64,000 bases of DNA. It comes from Owenia fusiformis (taxonomy: Eukaryota; Annelida; Polychaeta; Sabellida; Oweniidae). Both the position numbers and the translations under genes were made by a program. This document shows, piece by piece, positions 37,821 to 50,823 of the stretch. Each line of letters begins with the position of its first letter. Position 1 is the stretch's first letter. Below the pieces are notes generated by a model. That model did not search any database. It was not told the DNA's origin and saw only the letters and a program-made list of their open reading frames with translations. The stretch covers positions 13,397,181-13,461,180 of the forward strand of contig CAIIXF020000010.1 of NCBI GenBank assembly GCA_903813345.2. The letters run 5' to 3'.

Positions 37821-39064
37821 TTTTTCAGTTACATAATCGTGCGAAGTGTCAACACTTAATTTCTTATAGTTTTTCCAAAATTTCAATTGCAAATATGTTC
37901 AAAATAATGTGCCTATATATTCAAAATCATAAATGCTCATGAATAACCAAGACTTTAACCCAGAGGGAGAGATATTGGTCGTTACCATTGAAAAAAGCCC
38001 AAAATGATAGAGCTTGTCACATATTATGCAAATGGGAAAAAAATTTGCATAATTATTGCATTTTCTATAAGTATATTATAATAGCTCCATTTTGGTACCA
38101 CTTACAGCTTTCAATTCTCAAAACTGTGGAAGTTATTGTACTTTCAAATGATTAACATCAACTCTTTCTCAAGAAATGCCACGCCCCTTTTCAGTAGCAT
38201 AATCATGTAAAGTGTTATAACTTAGTGTCTGACAATGTTTTTTCCAAAACTTTCAATTGCAAATATGTTCAAAATTAATGTACCTATATATTTCAATTCA
38301 TTTATGTTCATGGATGACTAAGACTGGTCACTCAGGCAGCAAGGTATTGTGCGATACCGTTGTAAAGAGGCAAAAATTATGATTAATGATGTCACATTTT
38401 ATGCAAATGAGACTATTTGCATAATTATTAATCTCATAATATGGGATACTATAATAGCTTCATTTTGGTACCACATACAGCTTTCAATTCTCAAAACTGT
38501 GGAAGTTATTGTACTTTGAAATGATTAACATCAATTCTTTCGCAAGAAGTGCCACGCCCCTTTTCAGTTACATAATCATGTGTCTGACAATGTTTTTCCA
38601 AAACTTTCAATTGCAAATATGTTCAAAATTAATGTACCTATATATTTAAATTCATTTATGTTCATGAATGACTAAAACTGATCACTTAGGCGGAAAGGTA
38701 TAATGCGATACTGTTGTAAAGAGGCAAGAATTATGATTGATGATGTCACATTTTATGCAAATGAGGCAATTTGCATAATTATTGCATCTGATAATATAGG
38801 ATACTATAATAGCTTCATTTTGGTACCACTTACAGCTTTCAATTCTCAAAACTGTGGAAGTTATTGTACTTTGAGATAATTAACATCAACTCTTTCAAAA
38901 ATTCAAGATGGCCGACAAGATGGCCGCCAATGGATACCATGGGACAATATTTCATTCTGGGAACATGCAAAAATCTTTAGTTTGGACCTTTAGGATTACA
39001 AAAATGTACATTAAAAAAATACATCTTTCGGGTGCATGGGAACCCCTCCTTCCTACCCGTCTAA

Positions 39065-40709
39065 ATGGTATACATGTACATCCTAACAATTTATAAAAAA
39101 ATGTTGGATAGTCTAGTCTAGTATTACATTATCTACTGTAATAAATTAATTATTGATGTGTTTGAAAACCTTTTATTGTATCAATAATCAAAATCATCAG
39201 CAAAACACACATATATTTCTTCAGTGTGTTTTTCTCTGCATTTATAGTAAACAGAATATGTAAATACTATTTGATTCATAGCACAGTATGTAAATACACT
39301 GTTATGTGATAAATGGTTATTGCAGATAAAATGATAACTTCTATTTACATTTTTTATTAGTTAAACATTGCAACAATGAATAGAGGTTCAGTTGCTGTCA
39401 GATAGCATTTGACTGATACATCATCATTTTCTTTGGACTGTTGGACTGTTCATGAGAATTTTTTCCTCTCTAAGAGAAATAATTTTATTTGCATTATATG
39501 GCAAAACAGATAAATGTATATAACATAGACACATGTTGATATCTAGAAATATGATGTTGATACAGTCATTCAGAGAATGGTGCCATGGCATTTGTTTTGG
39601 TAGCGTTTTGTTAAGTTTCTTGTCTTGTTTTACGTCTTCTCTCAATGTGGAATCTAAGAAATCATTGACACGCTCACACACAGTGGACAAATCTTTCAAT
39701 GACACTCTGAGAGAGTGCAATTTTAAATGAGAATTTCATAGTCTAATTACTCCAAGTAAATGTCAGTGACTGATAATTCAGATCTGATAAAAGTACAAAG
39801 AACTTCATTTGTTTGATCGGTGTTTGGAGTTGAATTTCAAATTATATCAAAAATAAGGTTGACATTTGTAGATAAAATAACAATGTTAATTAGATAATAA
39901 ACAATGATGCTCATTTGACTTGATGGATCGTTATTATGAATTGTACATTTAGGCCAACCAATGTTATTTTAAATCACAATCGTTTATATTGTATCGATAA
40001 TTATTGTTTGAGGTTAAAGTAAAAAATCAATTTTCATGTTTTTATTAACATTGAATACAAATTCACTCTCGGTGTAATGAAACATTACAATAATCACTAT
40101 TTATTGATAAATAATCTGAAAAAATATTTAATAAGAGTATTCAATGAAACTGGATTATTAAATAATAAATTACCAAGAAAGATAGAAACTGATACAGTTA
40201 TGGTTTCTTATTAAAGCATTAGCCTTAATGATGATATGGAATCTGGTTTAATTGCTGCGTATCATTATACGAATACGAATTCTGTTTACGAATGTCATCT
40301 CCATATGAAGGATTGTATGAGATCCTACGTTGATAATTCACTGGCAACCTGTTGCATCTGACAATATTCAAGTTTGCAACAGCTATGTTTAATAACAATT
40401 TAGCAATATAACAGTGGAACATAAGGTTTATATGCAGCATGTATTCAATATGGATCTTAACTTAGAAAACTGGCAGATATTATGCATGATTGGTAAAGAT
40501 GTAATTTATGTTTATTATTTTATAATGGCGCAACCAGTGAAACTTCTGAGCAGGATGGCTGCATCATAAAATAAAACACTGAGACTGTTCTACAAACAGA
40601 GTTATTACATAACTTAGTTGAGCTTGTAGTATTAGACTGACAAACCAGGTGTGTCTGCATTTTGAAATATCATCCTGTATTGCATTTTACCAAACTGGGT
40701 TGCTTCATA
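39065..40709 (+). other. intron and probable 5' UTR/promoter of the next first exon
   Basis: Very AT-rich. No gene or bounded element is seen. The part just before 40710 should hold the promoter and 5' UTR of the exon below; no TATA box or other clear element stands out. Confidence 0.3.
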
Positions 40710-41435
40710 ATGTTTCGCAAATGGAAGAATGCATTTGATATGGCTACAGGTCAGACTCTTAAATCTACTAGTAAGACGTTAGACGGTGTTCCTCAAAAAG
40801 AGGAAATTGAGCAGCAGAGTGGAGAGGAGGTTGAAATGGTTAAAGAGCTCCAAAGAATGGCATCTGAGGACTCATCAGAAACTGGAAATCTTCCTGATGA
40901 AGACTTCGAGTTCAACACAGATCAAGATGAGGTTGATGATAGCAAGAATAAGGATATTGGTGAGTTGGATGATGCTATTCATGAGGCTCACTCAAGTCCA
41001 CATAGAATCATAGACAGGAGCCAGAGCTGGAGTGTTGAGGGAAGTCCAAATAAAGTACGCGCTGATTCTACAAACAGCATGCCTGACCTGCCTGCAACCC
41101 GAACAGATCAGTACCAAAACTCTGTTGATGAAATCCTCGATCAGAATGAAGAAATTCCAAATGATGAAAAACAAGATTCAGATGGATTAAGCAAGAATAA
41201 TCCATTTGTGGATGAAGAGGGAGATTTTGTGAATATATCTTCTGATGATGCTGGGAGCACTGCACCAAACTCACCATTTTCAGTTACTGGTTCCATTTTT
41301 CCTAGAAGCAAGATATCACTTCCATCAATATTTGGATCTCCCAATACCCAGCAATACCTGAATTCCAAACCATGTGTGTTCCCATGTGATGAGGATTCTA
41401 AGGGGTCCTTGGAGACCCCTTCTCCTGAAAGTGAG
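40710..41435 (+). CDS. MCTP alternative first exon (acidic, MFRKWKNAFDMATG form)
   Basis: The ATG at 40710 opens 242 codons ending in phase 0 at donor GTAAGG, so it reads directly into the C2A exon at 48721 (ETPSPESE then EATALRQRQN). The frame opens upstream after a stop near 40640 without another ATG, so 40710 is the likely start. The peptide begins with a short amphipathic basic segment, MFRKWKNAFDMATG. It is then highly acidic and Ser-rich (EEIEQQSGEEVEMVKE, DQDEVDDSKNKDIGELDD), with SRS/SP motifs (RSQSWSVEGSPNK, SLETPSPESE). Human MCTP2 has a comparable Ser/Glu-rich disordered N-terminus of similar length before its first C2 domain. This is the longest of the alternative N-termini and clearly coding by length and composition. 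Confidence 0.8.
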
Positions 41436-43370
41436 GTAAGGTGTTAGTAAATTGCATTTGGGAAAAAATAATACCATTTGGCACGAATAAAAACACTTTC
41501 ACGGATGTCATAAGAATGATAATGATTTTACCACAGACAATGAACTTTTCATTTGCCTTAATTAAAATGTCAGATGTCTCACCTGAATTGATAATTTAAC
41601 AATTCAACAGTAAATTATATAATTGGGTTATTTATTGGAGCAGGATGACCTTACATTTTCATGATATTGTCCAGTATGAATCACAAGGTTTCAGTTGCTC
41701 TAACTTGTGTTATAACCACCTAGGGAGTTGTTAAGATGTAATATGGAGCATCCTTGGTCCAAGGGTATTTCACTTCTTTCCTGAATTGAAGAATAAAGTC
41801 CTTTGATTGAAGGATGGTGTGGAAGCTCGAAGTGTAGTGCGATGGATAATATTGCTGATGTTTTCTTGCATCAATATGAAAGTATGAAATTCCATTTGTT
41901 TAATAGGAAATCATCATCTACATTACTGCAATAAGAGAATATAATATAATGATTAATATATCTACTTATAATATACACCGTGAAGCGTTATTTCAATTCA
42001 AACTTTTGCTCAAACTTTATAAGTAACATGTATAAATTTCCGGGATACAAAAATTGGTCTATATATTTATTGAGAATATACATCCCGACACTTCATACAG
42101 GTCTTAAAGAATAAAGGATGTAAAATTATCAAGAAAGCATGTAAGTAAATTGTTGTGTTATAATCCACCATCATGGCTCAAACTCTCCATGACGAATATA
42201 CAATGAAATACAGAAGTTCAGGAGCAAATCAGGATAAGGCCATTCAAGCATTATTCAGAATATTTTCTCATTGCCTTGTTGATTCTGATTAACACTCATG
42301 CATTGTATTTACATATGTTTCCCAGGACATATGCCTTAGACAATAGTAACAGTAAGACAAATATATAGAAACAGATGTTAGGGCAGTTTAGGTTAATCAA
42401 TCTGATGACCCTAGGGTCTTTCAAATTACCAGAACTCTGCATAACATCGATTGTATTGCTGTTAGACTGAATTGCTTAATGGCAAGATTTGATTACCAGC
42501 CGTGTCAAACTTGTTAGGATGAAAGCAGCTATTGTCTTGGCATGATGTGTTGGGATCTAAATCAATCTATTTCATCCATAGAATCGGAGATATTTTCAAA
42601 TGTTTTTCTCCTTAGCTCTTTCACTAGTTGCATTGTCCGTCTTGTTCACCTTTGCTGTTACCATATCTCTATGTGAAATGGACTTATCCAAGGATGTACC
42701 CTGTATCCTCATAAGCTAGTCATACAAGAATTTGATAATTCAATTTGTAGTAACAAGAGGGTAATTTGCAGATGTGGCTAGCTATTTCATTGATATACAG
42801 TCTCATAGTTAGCATATCACATTATAACATTACGAAAGGAAAGAGCTTGAATTGTTATTCCCCATCACTCGTTTCCAATTACAGATCCTTTTAAGACTTC
42901 CATTTCATGTTCCCATTAGTAACTAATACCATGATCAATTCATATATAGCTTTGTTATGTAAGCATGTCTGGAAATATGTCAATGTTATCTCCAACACAG
43001 AAACCTATTAGATATTATCATGATTGAAAAGCTGCTAGGTATTAATTGCATTTATTTGTTTTTGAGTGGTGACTCATCAATAGCAATAGGTTTATTCAGT
43101 CTGATTGATCCATGTCTTTGTTAATGTTGATAATCTGTAAAAAATGAATAACCTTATAATATGAAGCAGATGAGACACATCTTCGTTGAAGGTTCATGTA
43201 TACTTACTCTAAAAATTCCTATACTTGCCAGCTAGTTGCCAACCAGTTTGATATCAACTGATAATTCAGGCTGGAAATTCAAGACTGAGACTGTGTTGCA
43301 TGTGTTCAAATAGAGTCAAAGATAGTGTGATATGTTTTCGGCTAAATGATGGACCTGTGGAACCACTCCA
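41436..43370 (+). other. intron, nothing recognised
   Basis: AT-rich intron without bounded repeats that I can see. Confidence 0.35.
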
Positions 43371-43540
43371 TCTATCCATCCATCTGTCTGTCCGTCCATC
43401 CATCTGTCCATCTGTCCCATGTCCATCCATCCATCCATCTGTTCGACTCTCCATCCATCCATCTGTCTATCTGTCCCTCGTCCGTCCAACTGTCCACCCA
43501 TATATCCGTCCATTCATTCATCCATCAGTTAGTCCGTCTT
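43371..43540. repeat. CCAT/CCGT microsatellite
   Basis: A run of CCATCCATCTGTCTGTCC-type tetranucleotides. Open frames on both strands here (Pro/Ser/His on one, Asp/Gly/Trp on the other) are artefacts of the repeat. Confidence 0.9.
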
Positions 43541-45601
43541 TCAACAATTTTTGAATAAATAAAATCATCTGAACCAATGCTCTTATGGGGATACAATCTG
43601 GTATATGCCGTTGATCTATACCATTGCTTTTGGCTATTACTTTTGCCTCTTTTTGGTGAAATTACCATAGGATAATGTCATTATTTCAAAGTGGTGAACA
43701 ATACATGGTATTACAACGATCTATTTGATATGTTTTGATTGTGTGCATTGAAATGAAAGATTTGACTGATGAGCAAAAATGTGACCTTTACACAATTGAT
43801 AAATCTTTTAATTGTAAAAGTCAGGACGAGCTATAATTCAAAATGCAGCAATCTGAAATGTAATTTGACAAGCTGTATAATATTTTAATAATTCTCAGTT
43901 CCTGATTTTCTCTAGTGGCTTGATTTTGAGTTTCCATAACTAAATTTCCTTTTATTATACACTGTCTGTTTTCAAATATTGTAATATTCAAATATAAGGC
44001 CTCTTTGATTGTCGGCACCTAGTAGCCATTGAACATTCTAATGACAGGCCTCTAGCCAAAGGTAAAGGGGCCCATAGCCAAAGTTCTAAGGGGTGGGGTT
44101 ACTTTAACAGTATCGGTCCAAAAATGGCCAAAGTGCTCAGAATGGTGAAAACTGCATGATTTTGAAAGAATTTTTGGCCAAGCGGCGGTTCGCTCTTACC
44201 CATTGATCCCTCCTAGCTACGAGCCTGAGAACACTTTTCGCCAATCCAAAATGCACTCACTCAACTTTAATTCAAAGATTTTACTGACAAGACAGAGGCG
44301 TTTATTCTACTCTATTCCAAAGAACACTATATGAAGCTTCCTTAAAAAGCAAAATCAAACTGGGAAAGGATACTACATGTAATTCATGGAATTCTCGGAA
44401 AAATATTCTGAATCCTGGGATCAATATCTATTATAAAATCGGAAAATGTTTGACAAGTGTTCAAAGGTTATGTTTTTGTTTCAGAAATTCTATTCCCAAT
44501 GTGAGTAATATCGATTCAATATCTCACTCATAAGCTATTAAATATCAACTAAAACTAAATCAATTTTTATGATACTGCTATATCATTTGAATTACATTTA
44601 TTGAGAAGTAAAATATGGACTAGGCAATTATATTTCAGTAGAGGCAGTTTGTTAGCAATGAAGCTTATCGCAATTTACAATTATAATGCATTATACAACT
44701 TACAATTATTCAATGATAAATGTTTAATCCATGATAATATCATAACTATTGAAATAGATAATAAACAATGGTGTGTAGTCTTGCATAAAGTCTGTGGAAA
44801 TCTACCTTATATCGACCTGGATATGGGTATATAGGGGTCTCACAAGCAAGATAATGGCCTGTGACATTTGCATTTCCATATTTTTCCTTTAAAGGATTTT
44901 ACAGGTGAAACTAAAATTCTTGAATTACAATTGTCGCAACTAATGGAATGATTGTTTATCTTTGACAGACTTGGCTCTTACTTTATTTATTGCAATTTTT
45001 TCCAATTATCTCATAATTTTTTTAAATTATTTGTATCTAGGCTATTATGGTTTAGTTACTATCAGTATCATAGTGTTGCATCAAGCCTCTGTAGTTAGCT
45101 GAGGAGAGATTATTTGAGGTTCGATGCAAGACTTATTTTCATATTAACAGCATTCTTACACGAAAACTCCAAGGAGCAGTAAGTGAATTTCAACATGAGG
45201 TTCAATTAAATTAACATGAAATGATCGCTTGGAGATATATCAGGTCAGTTTCGGGGTTGTCCAATGGTATAAAATCAATATAATTTTGCTTTTATCTGGA
45301 AGTGCAGAATTCCTTGGCTTATCTGACCTTAGAGCCGCCTCACTAAATAGGGTCATTATCCTCTAATGAAAACCCAGAGCAACATGTTTATAAATTGGTT
45401 ATAGAATTTCTTAGTAAAATGCCTTTTAACACTGACTTTCGTTCAAGTTATTTTGTTCACAAATTACAGTAGATGTATATGTATGAACTGATCTGATAAC
45501 TAATGATAATATCAAAAACATCAAACATCAAATATTTTATATTAAGATAGTAGAATGGCATAAATGATGAAAAATTCTTTGGTATTCAAGAAGTTCAAAT
45601 A
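43541..45601 (+). other. intron, nothing recognised
   Basis: AT-rich intron; short open frames only, none with a recognisable motif. Confidence 0.35.
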
Positions 45602-45606
45602 CATTG

Positions 45607-45797
45607 CAGTGATCTCCCCAGGATTTTTTCTCAGGTGGGTGCAAAATTCTTATTTTCACAATTCAGACTCAAATTGGTCAAAATATGCAAATTTTTCATG
45701 GTTTCTCTCATTTTCAAGTGAGTGCAAATGGATTTTCATGTGGGTGCAAACTCAGGTGGGTGATGCACCCACTTGCTTAATGCTGGGGAGATCGCTG
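45607..45797 (-). mobile_element. CAGTGATCTCCCC element, copy 4 (reverse orientation)
   Basis: The left end is intact; the right end has one change (GGGGAGATCGCTG). The 5-bp duplication is CATTG (45602-45606 and 45798-45802). The interior matches copy 1 reversed, slightly shortened. Confidence 0.88.
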
Positions 45798-45802
45798 CAT
45801 TG

Positions 45803-46700
45803 TATAGTACAAAAAAGATGTGAACACCATCCTTGGCCCAAGAATAATTCATTGCATTACATTATCTGCTATGAAAGCAGTGAAGGCCCGATCTTGACAT
45901 CCTCCTAAGCAGGTGTCCAGAATCCGCACCTCCTTCCCCCTGCTATAACCAATTTGGAAGCACCCGATTAAACTGAATCACGTGATCTAATTATGCGCAA
46001 TGACTTATACATGATTTCTGTCGCAGTGTTGCGACAGCCAATCAGATTGCGAGCTCGTAATCGGGGAAATGCTAACTGCTTATCGCGGGGGTAAAAAGAA
46101 AGAATATATTCTGGATTTTGAAGCCCTGTGATCGGAGGATGAATCTTGAAGGATTGTGAACACCAGCAAATGCAAAACACTTATAGCTTGTCCCAGTTGC
46201 ATTTGGATAAGACAGGTTTTACTGTTTATGAGATATTGACATATCTGAAGTGAGCACATAGACTTTATCTAGTGAAATTCTCTTCCCAATACTAGAATCA
46301 ATTTGATATGGGAAAACCTGTCAAGTACTCTAGCAAATATAGTATTTTTGAGACATACTTGAGCCAAGTGATTTATCTATTTCTTTGATCTTTTATACAG
46401 GGAGGATTAATATCCTGGATGTTACATCAATTCCTATCTCCCAATATTCAAGTCATGTTGTACCACTAGGAGGTATGTCAGTGATGTTTTGATATTTTTC
46501 CCCATCAATTAAGACAAGAGAAATCAAAGTTGAGCTCAGCCAGAAAACTTAGATTGTAAATATTATCATAAATATCACCTGCTTTTACACATGAACTGAT
46601 CCAATATGCATTAAGAAATATTATTGAAAGTTATTTAAAATGAGTTTAATGTTATTAATTATTTCATTCTCATTTGATAGATGGCACTTTTAATTCTTCA
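45803..46700 (+). other. intron, nothing firmly recognised
   Basis: A less AT-rich patch at 45960-46100 holds TCACGTGA and AGCCAATCAG, which look like E-box and CCAAT motifs, but no coding exon with a fitting donor is seen after it. Confidence 0.25.
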
Positions 46701-47032
46701 ATGTCACTTATGCTTTGAAGTCTAATAGGTTTTTCTGTTCAACCATATCCCATCCCTTCAGAATATTATCCCATCGAACAAAGTTCGGAGGGATATAGGG
46801 AACACCGCCGTCAGTCCGTCCGTCCGTCCGTCCGGTCAATATCTCAAATACCGTTGGCCTGATTTTGTTCATATTTTGTACACATATACCCTATGGGGGT
46901 AGAAGTTCTGCTCGAAAGCCGATTTTCAAAATGGCCGCTCATTTAAAAAGATGTCACTTATGTCACTTATGCTTTGAAGCCTAATGTGTTTTTCTGTTCA
47001 ACCATATCCCTTCTCTTCGGATTATTGAAATT
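46701..47032 (+). repeat. 75-bp direct duplication around a TCCG-rich insert
   Basis: ATGTCACTTATGCTTTGAAG to the CCATATCCC phrase at 46701-46777 recurs at 46960-47032 (offset 259). Between them lies a segment with (TCCG)n at about 46815-46835 and the phrase CAATATCTCAAATACCGTTG, similar in style to the 162-bp repeat family. It may be an insertion that duplicated its surroundings. Confidence 0.6.
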
Positions 47033-48720
47033 GAATAATATACAGGTACCACCACTACAATATTTATTAATGTGTAGATGAACATGGAATAAGTTTTTTA
47101 CTGGTAATGCTTGCTGGTAGATGTTCCGAGTTGCATTTTGGGTCAGCCAATGCCTCAAAAGAATAATAATCCTTGCCTATGGTCTTTCTCTTTTTAAATA
47201 GCATATATTCAATGCAGGATGTAACACAGTCCTATAAGATGCCATGACGTTATATTTGAAATTATCAAGATCATATAAGATTGTAACTCAAGTCATATGT
47301 AATATTCAGAGGATGGTCTAGCTACCTAATAGGCATTGAGGGTAGCCAATTAAAAGGAGAAAGTCATGTTATATTAATGGTCCCTTATAAAAAATGTTTT
47401 CATGCATTGTAGGTTATGATTCATTAAGTGAACAAGTTTTATTATGCTATACTCTCATATTTTTGTCTTATGGTGTATATCTAGTTGATATGCCTAAATG
47501 AGTCATATCATTGGTTTTTTTTAATTGCTCTGTTACATAGAGGTATTTCCAAGCGTGACATAGGGAATATATTAGACAGAAAAAGTATTGGAAAAAAGTT
47601 ATTGTAAATAACAGCAGAATTTGTTGTGACTACTTTCTCAATACTCAAGGATGACTGTTTTTGACTTTCTGAATGAGCTATCCAATGGTATATCACAATC
47701 TTATGACATTTATTTTGTTGCAGCAGGTTTGAATCGATAGGGATGAGTGAACTTTTGTTGGCACCTTTCATCATAAAATCACCAATATCTCTATCACAGG
47801 CCAGGATAGTTTATAATTAATCGCAATAATGGAAAAAATGTAGGCTTATATCTATCGTATGTGATGGTCTCCCAGGATTCGACACCATAATATAATGTTA
47901 TACTTGCCAGTAGGAAATACTGAATTAAATACAGGATTGGTTAAGCGAGTCAAAAATATAGAATCAGTTTTTGAAGTTTTTTAAGATGGGAATTGAAAAA
48001 CAACCAGAGAAGATAATAGAAAAGGATAATGGCAAGGTTTGTTTCTTTTTCAGATTTTTTTCATATTCTACATGTACAGTATATTAGAATTGATTTCAAA
48101 GATTATTTGATGGAAAATGTTTCTTCATGATTCAGATTGATTTTTACCTCTTGATGAATGTAGTTGTATTTTATTCTACAAAATGCCATTTGTTTTTGTT
48201 TGTTGACTTTAAAACACGAAGACACGACTCCATCAAACTTATCTTTTTTGTCAAATAGTATTAGTTTGGTATTCTAATTTAAAGAACATTTTTCTTTTTT
48301 TAGTCAACCAGTAAGAAGAAGATGACCTTAAATAATTAATAAAAAAACGTTTGTTCTTTTCAGAAAGTTGCAGCTTTAATACAATCATATCATATTTCAG
48401 AACATTCCCTTTTTGTCTTAGTACTGTTATCTATTATATTTATTTATTTTTATTAAAATTTTATTAATATATATTTTTTATTTCATTATAGAGTAAAATT
48501 TTAAAGTAAATCTCTTCAATCGATCGTAGGTATTATAGAAGAGAAGAATATACAAATATAAAACAAATTATACAATATTATGAGATATTATAATTGCATT
48601 TATCATACTATAATACAATGATAAAACGGAGAAGATGAATGAGAATGAATAAGTGTAGACTTCTATAATAGAAGTATGTGTATTAATAATATAAAAGAAC
48701 ATTTTTTATATGTTTTCCAG
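47033..48720 (+). other. intron, nothing recognised
   Basis: Strongly AT-rich, increasing towards the acceptor at 48720. No bounded element. Confidence 0.35.
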
Positions 48721-48829
48721 GAGGCCACTGCTTTACGTCAGCGCCAGAACATTTTCCGCCAGCACCCATTCTTCCAGCTTGAGATTAACCTAAAAGAAGG
48801 CAGAGATCTTGTCATTAGAGACTCCTGTG
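48721..48829 (+). CDS. MCTP common exon: start of C2A
   Basis: First shared exon of the MCTP transcripts. Acceptor TTTTCCAG, donor GTAAGT. It reads EATALRQRQNIFRQHPFF, then the first strands of a C2 domain, QLEINLKEGRDLVIRDSCG. Compare LTIHLKEGRNLVVRDRCG in human MCTP2 (from memory). The Asp in VIRD is the first calcium-binding aspartate of loop 1. It starts in phase 0, which accepts exon B (20166), the 32371 exon or the 40710 exon, and ends one base into the Gly codon. MCTPs are ER-anchored multi-C2 proteins that bind calcium and membranes. Confidence 0.92.
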
Positions 48830-48869
48830 GTAAGTAGCCCATATAACATATAATATGTAAAGAGTTTAA

Positions 48870-49562
48870 CCTTTACCATGCTGCCTTATTTCAGCAAATA
48901 TATCCCACGCAACTGGCTTATTTTTCAAAGAGTGCAAAAAATGATATGCCTGGACTAAATAATTAATATCTCAATAACTACTGAATGAATCTGGATAAAA
49001 TTTTCACAAAGGGAAGACACAGTGGCCTGGCTCATGAAAAAAATGTTCTCATGAATTTTTTCGTACATTAACACGACTGGGCATAAATATACCATGAATA
49101 CTCCTCCGGAATCCGCCGCTCCGCCTCTTCGTCTGGTCAGAATCCAAATCTGAATTTGCAGCGATCAAATGTTCAATTTTTCAATTCAGAAAATATTCTA
49201 GCTTCTATTTTCGATGACCGTTATCGGCTTCCAAGAGCCTAAAGAGCTCGAAATCGTAATCCATTTCCTCCACATTTTCGTTGTGATCGTATTTGTCCAC
49301 CATTTTGTACGATTCGTTCACTAAAAACAACTTAAACACTGTTTAAATTGTTGAATTGAGAATTATTTTTCGAAATATCGCATTTCTAGGTCAACAGGAA
49401 GTCATGTTAGGCACTGAATAAATCGGGCAATCTAATTGGACAATACGAATGGCGCGAAAAAGTAAAGTTTTTAAAAGTTTGAAATCGGGCGTACGGGTCC
49501 GCCGGCAGTTGTGAGAGACATTTTAGTCTCGGCGGACGAGTCCGCCGGCAGCACGCTAAAGG
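48870..49562. mobile_element. 693-bp piggyBac-like non-autonomous element
   Basis: The left end CCTTTACCATGCTGCC and the inverted right end CCTTTAGCGTGCTGCC are flanked by TTAA on both sides (48866-48869 and 49563-49566). TTAA target sites and CCTTT ends are the piggyBac pattern. The right sub-terminal region has a GC-rich repeat, GGCGGAC/GTCCGCC. No transposase is present. It sits 40 bp after the exon donor. Confidence 0.85.
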
Positions 49563-49912
49563 TTAAATCCTGCAGTTTACTTGTATGATTTTTTTTTTAT
49601 TCAACACCAAAAATCCTTCAAAGAATCTACTGTTAATCATACAGTGCAAAATATTATACCAAGAATTTCTAAACAAAGTTGTTCACTTTTGGTTTTTCAT
49701 TATTCAAATTTCCTGCAGTTTAACGGCCAAGGTTGATAGTATTATACAGTCTAAGATATCACCATAAATGCTATCCTTGCATGATAAAATAGAGGGTATT
49801 GAAAAAGTTGCAAAATTAGTTGCTATGCCACCACAAAGAAGTGATGACATAATGTTAAAGTTGCTGTTCTTTTGTGGCTGGTGTTCAACATTGGCATTTT
49901 TATCAGTGTTAT

Positions 49913-50362
49913 ACTTTTCCAGGAGGTGACATTTTTCCCTTGATGTAAGGTCTTCTCTATGTTTCAGGGACAAGTGACTTTTCCAGGAGGTGACATTTTT
50001 CCCTTGATGTAAGTTCTTCTCTATGTTTCAGGGACAAGTGACTTTTCCAGGAGGTGACATTTTTCCCTTGATGTAAGGTCTTCTCTATGTTTCAGGGACA
50101 AGTGACTTTTCCAGGAGGTGACATTTTTCCCTTGATGTAAGGTCTTCTTTATGTTTCAGGGACAAGTGACTTTTCCAGGAGGTGACATTTTTCCCTTGAT
50201 GTAAGTTCTTCTCTAAGTTTCAGGGACAAGTAACTTTTCCAGGAGGTGACATTTTTCCCTTGATGTAAGTTCTTCTCTATGTTTCAGGGACAAGTGACTT
50301 TTCCAGGAGGTGACATTTTTTCCTTGATATAAGTTCTTAACTATGTTTCAGGGACAAGTGAC
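49913..50362 (+). repeat. seven tandem copies of a 64-bp unit containing the exon's 3' splice site
   Basis: The phrase GTTTCAG then GGACAAGT recurs with AG ends at 49967, 50031, 50095, 50159, 50223, 50287 and 50351, exactly 64 bp apart. Only the last is followed by the real exon (GGACAAGTGACCCATATG); the first six continue into the next unit (GTGACTTTTCCAGGAGG, or GTAAC in the fifth). Each unit also has a good donor-like GATGTAAG(T/G) about 41 bp after its AG. The duplication therefore covers the polypyrimidine tract, acceptor and first 11 exon bases. Confidence 0.95.
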
Positions 50363-50488
50363 CCATATGTGAAGTTCAAGATGAATGGCAAGCAATGCTA
50401 CAAAAGTCGCATTGTATACAAAAACCTAAATCCCAAATGGGATGAGAAGTTTACCATTCCAGTAGAAGATGCCTTCACTCCTGTACAG
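50352..50488 (+). CDS. MCTP C2A exon 2 (TSDPYVKF)
   Basis: A 137-nt exon that completes the split Gly codon and reads [36 protein letters not shown], then VEDAFTPVQ, ending in phase 0 at [12 protein letters not shown] and KNLNPKWDE are the most conserved C2 signatures. SD supplies the second loop-1 calcium ligand. The sequence is close to vertebrate MCTP C2A ([11 protein letters not shown]...YKNLNP.W.E), which is the main basis for naming the gene. I chose the last of seven identical acceptors because only it leads into the open frame; the earlier ones run into TGA after about eight codons. Confidence 0.95.
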
Positions 50489-50737
50489 GTACGTTTCACA
50501 ATGGATATTTATTTTGTAGCTTCATTTTATGTCAAAGAAAGAATATTGAATAGAGATTAAATAGGGAAGGACCAAATGACACAATCACCCACTCATCTAT
50601 CTGTTTCAAAGAGGTAAAACATAAAGACAATCTACTGAACCAAACACTGATGGAGTAAAACTATATTTAAGTGAAATTCTGGACCTCTTGAAATGTTAGT
50701 ATTTGTTAAGCTTAATACTGCTATATTTTTGCTCCAG

Positions 50738-50823
50738 GTGAAGGTTTATGATTATGACAGGGGGATGACTGATGATGCTATGGGGTCTGCAGAAATGGAC
50801 CTTACACAGCTTGAACCTGGCGT
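50738..50823 (+). CDS. MCTP C2A exon 3 (VKVYDYDRG)
   Basis: An 86-nt exon, acceptor TTGCTCCAG, donor GTAAGT. It reads VKVYDYDRGMTDDAMGSA, then EMDLTQLEPG and two bases of a Val codon. YDYD and DD provide the loop-3 aspartates, so together with exons 1-2 all five usual calcium ligands of a C2 domain appear present and C2A should bind calcium. It can join either the cassette at 52131 or directly the exon at 59613, both in phase. Confidence 0.94.

Larger units (their letters stand above)
33681..39064. mobile_element. 5.4-kb foldback-like element with long sub-repeated inverted arms
   Basis: The left arm, 33681 to about 34590, is repeated in inverted orientation at about 37815-39064. The outer 170 bp of each arm are nearly identical (for example CATGCACCCGAAAGATGTAT and its inverse). 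Each arm then holds tandem units of roughly 350 bp: two on the left, three on the right. Shared phrases are AAAGTACAATAACTTCCACA, CATTTGCATAAAATGTGACA and AAAAGGGGCGTGGCACTT. Long inverted arms made of direct sub-repeats are the hallmark of foldback-type elements (Drosophila FB, Galileo). The core (34600-37800) holds a broken LINE and a nested small element. No transposase or clear target duplication is seen. Confidence 0.75.
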